From Pseudoflavonifractor sp. An85 (GTDB taxonomy: Bacteria > Bacillota > Clostridia > Oscillospirales > Oscillospiraceae), in assembly GCF_002161235.1 (NCBI RefSeq), contig NZ_NFHE01000008.1, positions 1 to 64,000 of the forward strand: a DNA stretch of 64,000 nt, written 5' to 3'. Both the position numbers and the translations under genes were made by a program. Shown here piece by piece: positions 62,326-64,000 of this stretch. Within the stretch, counting starts at the first letter, position 1. Each line of letters begins with the position of its first letter. Under the pieces are notes generated by a model that saw only the letters and a program-made list of their open reading frames with translations, ran no database searches and was not told the origin of the DNA.

Positions 62326-63384
62326 ATGAAGAGAGAGACAACCCATAAGTGGCTGGCCATTGTGCTGTGCATTGTGGTGGGCGTCCTGGCCAATGAGTCC
62401 ACCACCCTCCAGGCCCAGTGGTTCCACCGTACCGTGATTGGCGGCCCCATGCTGGCCCTGCTGGTCACCATGATTATCTGCAACCTGGTGCCCAACATTT
62501 CCAAGGGCTTCAAAGAGGGCACCACCTACTGCTCCAAGCAGTTTCTGAACTGGGGCATCATCGCCACCGGCGGTACCCTGAGCTTTGCCGCCATTCTGGG
62601 CACCGGCATCCGCGCCCTGCCCCTGATCCTGTTCAACATCTGCCTGTCCTTCACCGTGGCCATCCTGGTGGGCCGCAAGGTGCTGGGCGTCACCGAGAAC
62701 ACCTCCATTCTGGTGGGCGGCGGCACCTGCATCTGCGGCGGCACCGCCATCGCCACCCTGAGCCGGATCATCCGGGCCAAGGAGGAGGAGATCGCTTTCG
62801 CTATGGCTGCCATCTTCCTGTTTGACACCATCGCCGCCTTCTCCTACCCCTACCTGGCCACCGCTCTGGGCTTCACTGACAACCAGTTTGCCTTCCTGGC
62901 TGGTACCGCCATCAATGACACCTCCTCCGTGGCTGGTGCTCAGGCTACCTTCCAGGGCATCATCGGCAACCCCGATTTCAGCGGCGCTCTGAATGTGAAG
63001 CTGGTACGTACCACCATGCTCATCTTCGTGGCCCTGGTGTGGACCCTGGTGTTCACTGCCCGCGCCCGTAAGACCGGCGTGGCAAGCCAGAGCGACTCCC
63101 CCCTGATGGTGGTCAAGAAGACCTTCCCCATGTTCATCCTGTGGTTCGTGGTGATGGCCGGTCTGAACACCTTCGGCTTCTTCTCCGAGGTGGGCATCGA
63201 CGTGCTGGGCAAGCTGGGCAAGTACCTGTTTGCCGCTGCTCTGGCCGGTGTGGGCTTCAAGATCAAGTTCAAGGACGTGTTCTCCAAGGGCGTCAAGCCC
63301 ATCGCCCTGGGTGGTATCACCTGGCTGTGCGTGGCCGCGTCCTCCATGGCCTTCATCTACCTGTTCGCCGGGTACGTGGGCTAA
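62326..63384 (+). CDS. YeiH-family putative sulfate/sulfite exporter
   Basis: A 352-residue polytopic membrane protein with about ten helices, of the YeiH (UPF0324) family. The GGGTCICGGTAIATLSRIIRAKEEE and INDTSSVAGA segments are family hallmarks. It lies 16 bases after the fusion gene and must be co-transcribed. The family name sulfate exporter is itself a prediction; in this context import or export of sulfite or sulfide-related anions is likely. Confidence 0.85.
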   Translation: MKRETTHKWLAIVLCIVVGVLANESTTLQAQWFHRTVIGGPMLALLVTMIICNLVPNISKGFKEGTTYCSKQFLNWGIIATGGTLSFAAILGTGIRALPLILFNICLSFTVAILVGRKVLGVTENTSILVGGGTCICGGTAIATLSRIIRAKEEEIAFAMAAIFLFDTIAAFSYPYLATALGFTDNQFAFLAGTAINDTSSVAGAQATFQGIIGNPDFSGALNVKLVRTTMLIFVALVWTLVFTARARKTGVASQSDSPLMVVKKTFPMFILWFVVMAGLNTFGFFSEVGIDVLGKLGKYLFAAALAGVGFKIKFKDVFSKGVKPIALGGITWLCVAASSMAFIYLFAGYVG

Positions 63385-63397
63385 TCTCCCAAGTGAT

Positions 63398-63433
63398 AAA
63401 AAAGGTTCCATCCGAAAGGATGGAACCTTTTTT
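63398..63433 (+). terminator. Terminator of the sulfur-reductase operon
   Basis: AAAAAAGGTTCCATCC, loop GAAA, perfect complement with six T. It stands 13 bases after the YeiH stop. Confidence 0.95.
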
Positions 63434-63438
63434 ATATT

Positions 63439-63619
63439 CCAAGAAGTCCAAGGACTTCTTGGATGGAGGGATTGCATGAGGTCTGAGGTTCGATTTCTTA
63501 CGAAAAAGTCACCCCAGACCTCATGAGATGTGTCATTTCCGATGCGCATGTCCCCGGAAATGACAAGATTCTAATTTATTCCGTCACCTGCGGGTGACGG
63601 AACTCTGCGAGGCTTTTTG
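63439..63619 (+). repeat. Structured intergenic repeat, copy 7 (most diverged stems)
   Basis: 5' hairpin CCAAGAAGTCC/GGACTTCTTGG with AA loop; the outer stem is CATGAGGTCTG/CAGACCTCATG instead of the CAGCCCGC type; hairpin TGTCATTTCCG/CGGAAATGACA with the same loop ATGCGCATGTCC; hairpin TTCCGTCACC/GGTGACGGAA; tail AACTCTGCGAGGCTTTTT. Unpaired landmarks are kept while every stem is rewritten. It lies between the operon terminator and the convergent NuoC-like gene; the rest of 63620-63665 is empty. Confidence 0.9.
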
Positions 63620-63665
63620 ACAGGAAGCCTTGGAGAAAAAGAAGCTGATGCAGCAGGAAGCTGGG

Positions 63666-64000
63666 TTACTCCAGATGATTTTCTTTGCGCAGTACATTCA
63701 GGGGGGTGACGGTGATCTGTCCATCGCCGCTGAGCAGGTTGTCCGGCATAAACAGCCGCTGGCTGCAATCCAATCCCTCAAAGGTGATGGGGGCCAGCTC
63801 GCTGATGTCCCGTTCCGCCCACTGGGCGGCGGCATCGTAGATGTGGGAGATGGTGGGCACGGTGGCGTGGCCCCGTACCTCGTAGCTGAGCACGTTGGGC
63901 CCGTCGTCGTAGTCGTAGGTGACCACGGGGGTGCCGTCCTTCTCGATGTGGCCGTGGATCATGATGAGTAGCCGCCCCTCGGTCCGCATCTTTTCTGCGG
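63666..64000 (-). CDS. NuoC/30-kDa-subunit-like protein (5' truncated by window)
   Basis: The frame is open to the window edge, so the N-terminus is missing. The visible part (about 111 residues) shows VPTISHIYDAAAQWAERDISELAPITFEGL, abridged here to its landmarks HIYDAAAQWAERDI and the later RLFMPDNL, which match the C-terminal part of the complex I 30-kDa subunit (NuoC) and the related subunit of group 4 hydrogenases. A membrane redox complex (NADH dehydrogenase-like or Ech/Hyc-like hydrogenase) is therefore probably encoded to the right. Which one cannot be told from this fragment. Confidence 0.65.
   Translation of the reverse strand, partial: AEKMRTEGRLLIMIHGHIEKDGTPVVTYDYDDGPNVLSYEVRGHATVPTISHIYDAAAQWAERDISELAPITFEGLDCSQRLFMPDNLLSGDGQITVTPLNVLRKENHLE

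Noticed and set aside
59679-62525. Very long open frame antisense to the sulfur-reductase fusion (about 950 codons), with similar ones opposite dnaK and uvrC
   Set aside because: High third-position GC in strongly biased genes removes stop codons on the opposite strand. The translations are low-complexity (G, H, V, L rich), with no ribosome sites or known domains.

Overview
The window looks like the chromosome of a Gram-positive, spore-lineage Clostridia bacterium, most likely a high-GC member of the Oscillospiraceae (Flavonifractor/Oscillibacter-like). The evidence is gene order and content: yqfC-yqfD-phoH-ybeY with era-recO, hrcA-grpE-dnaK-dnaJ behind a CIRCE operator, a PASTA-tailed SpoVD/FtsI-type transpeptidase in the division cluster, AddAB instead of RecBCD, a CxxC-type L31, and strong Shine-Dalgarno sites throughout. 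The exact genus cannot be fixed from sequence alone.

Layout. 1-2.1 kb is the right end of a Tn916-like integrative conjugative element: a sigma-like protein tail, an ORF8-like HTH protein, excisionase and tyrosine integrase. 2.2-6.5 kb holds an XRE/membrane regulator, a PHP phosphatase-rpiB operon and a PMT-family glycosyltransferase. 6.7-11.6 kb is the heat-shock operon. 11.9-16.1 kb is a mixed set: CPBP protease, small membrane and hypothetical proteins, an SSB-like protein, uracil-DNA glycosylase and an RluA-type pseudouridine synthase. 16.3-24.6 kb carries sporulation, RNA-maturation and repair genes (yqfC, yqfD, phoH, ybeY, a lipoprotein, era, recO, mutS2). 24.6-28.5 kb carries HPr, uvrC, rsmD, coaD and a coiled-coil protein. 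28.6-40.5 kb is the division and cell-wall cluster (mraZ, rsmH, ftsL, spoVD/ftsI, a Mur-ligase remnant, mraY, ftsW, murG, murA, ftsQ, ftsZ). 40.5-54.3 kb carries gluQ, guaB, a GH25 lysozyme, addB-addA, rpmE, a flavin reductase, hflX and a YigZ protein. 54.2-58.7 kb carries a Lit-like membrane protein, an MFS transporter and small regulators and membrane proteins. 58.7-63.4 kb is a LysR regulator divergent from a very unusual sulfur-reductase fusion and a YeiH-type transporter. The right edge cuts a NuoC-like gene.

Two things stand out. First, seven intergenic copies of a 160-200 bp element share one secondary structure (a 5' hairpin, an outer stem enclosing a variable hairpin, a hairpin with a conserved GCRCATGTC loop, a further hairpin, and a conserved ACTCTGC-GAG tail). 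The stem sequences differ between copies while pairing is kept, which points to selection on an RNA fold. Six of the seven lie in sense orientation just downstream of a stop codon. Second, the 857-residue protein at 59736-62309 joins a CoA-disulfide-reductase-like flavoprotein, a rhodanese domain, a siroheme sulfite/nitrite reductase module and a two-cluster ferredoxin in one chain. With its LysR gene and YeiH transporter it forms a plausible self-contained sulfite/persulfide reduction locus.

No tRNA, rRNA, CRISPR array or insertion sequence was recognised.
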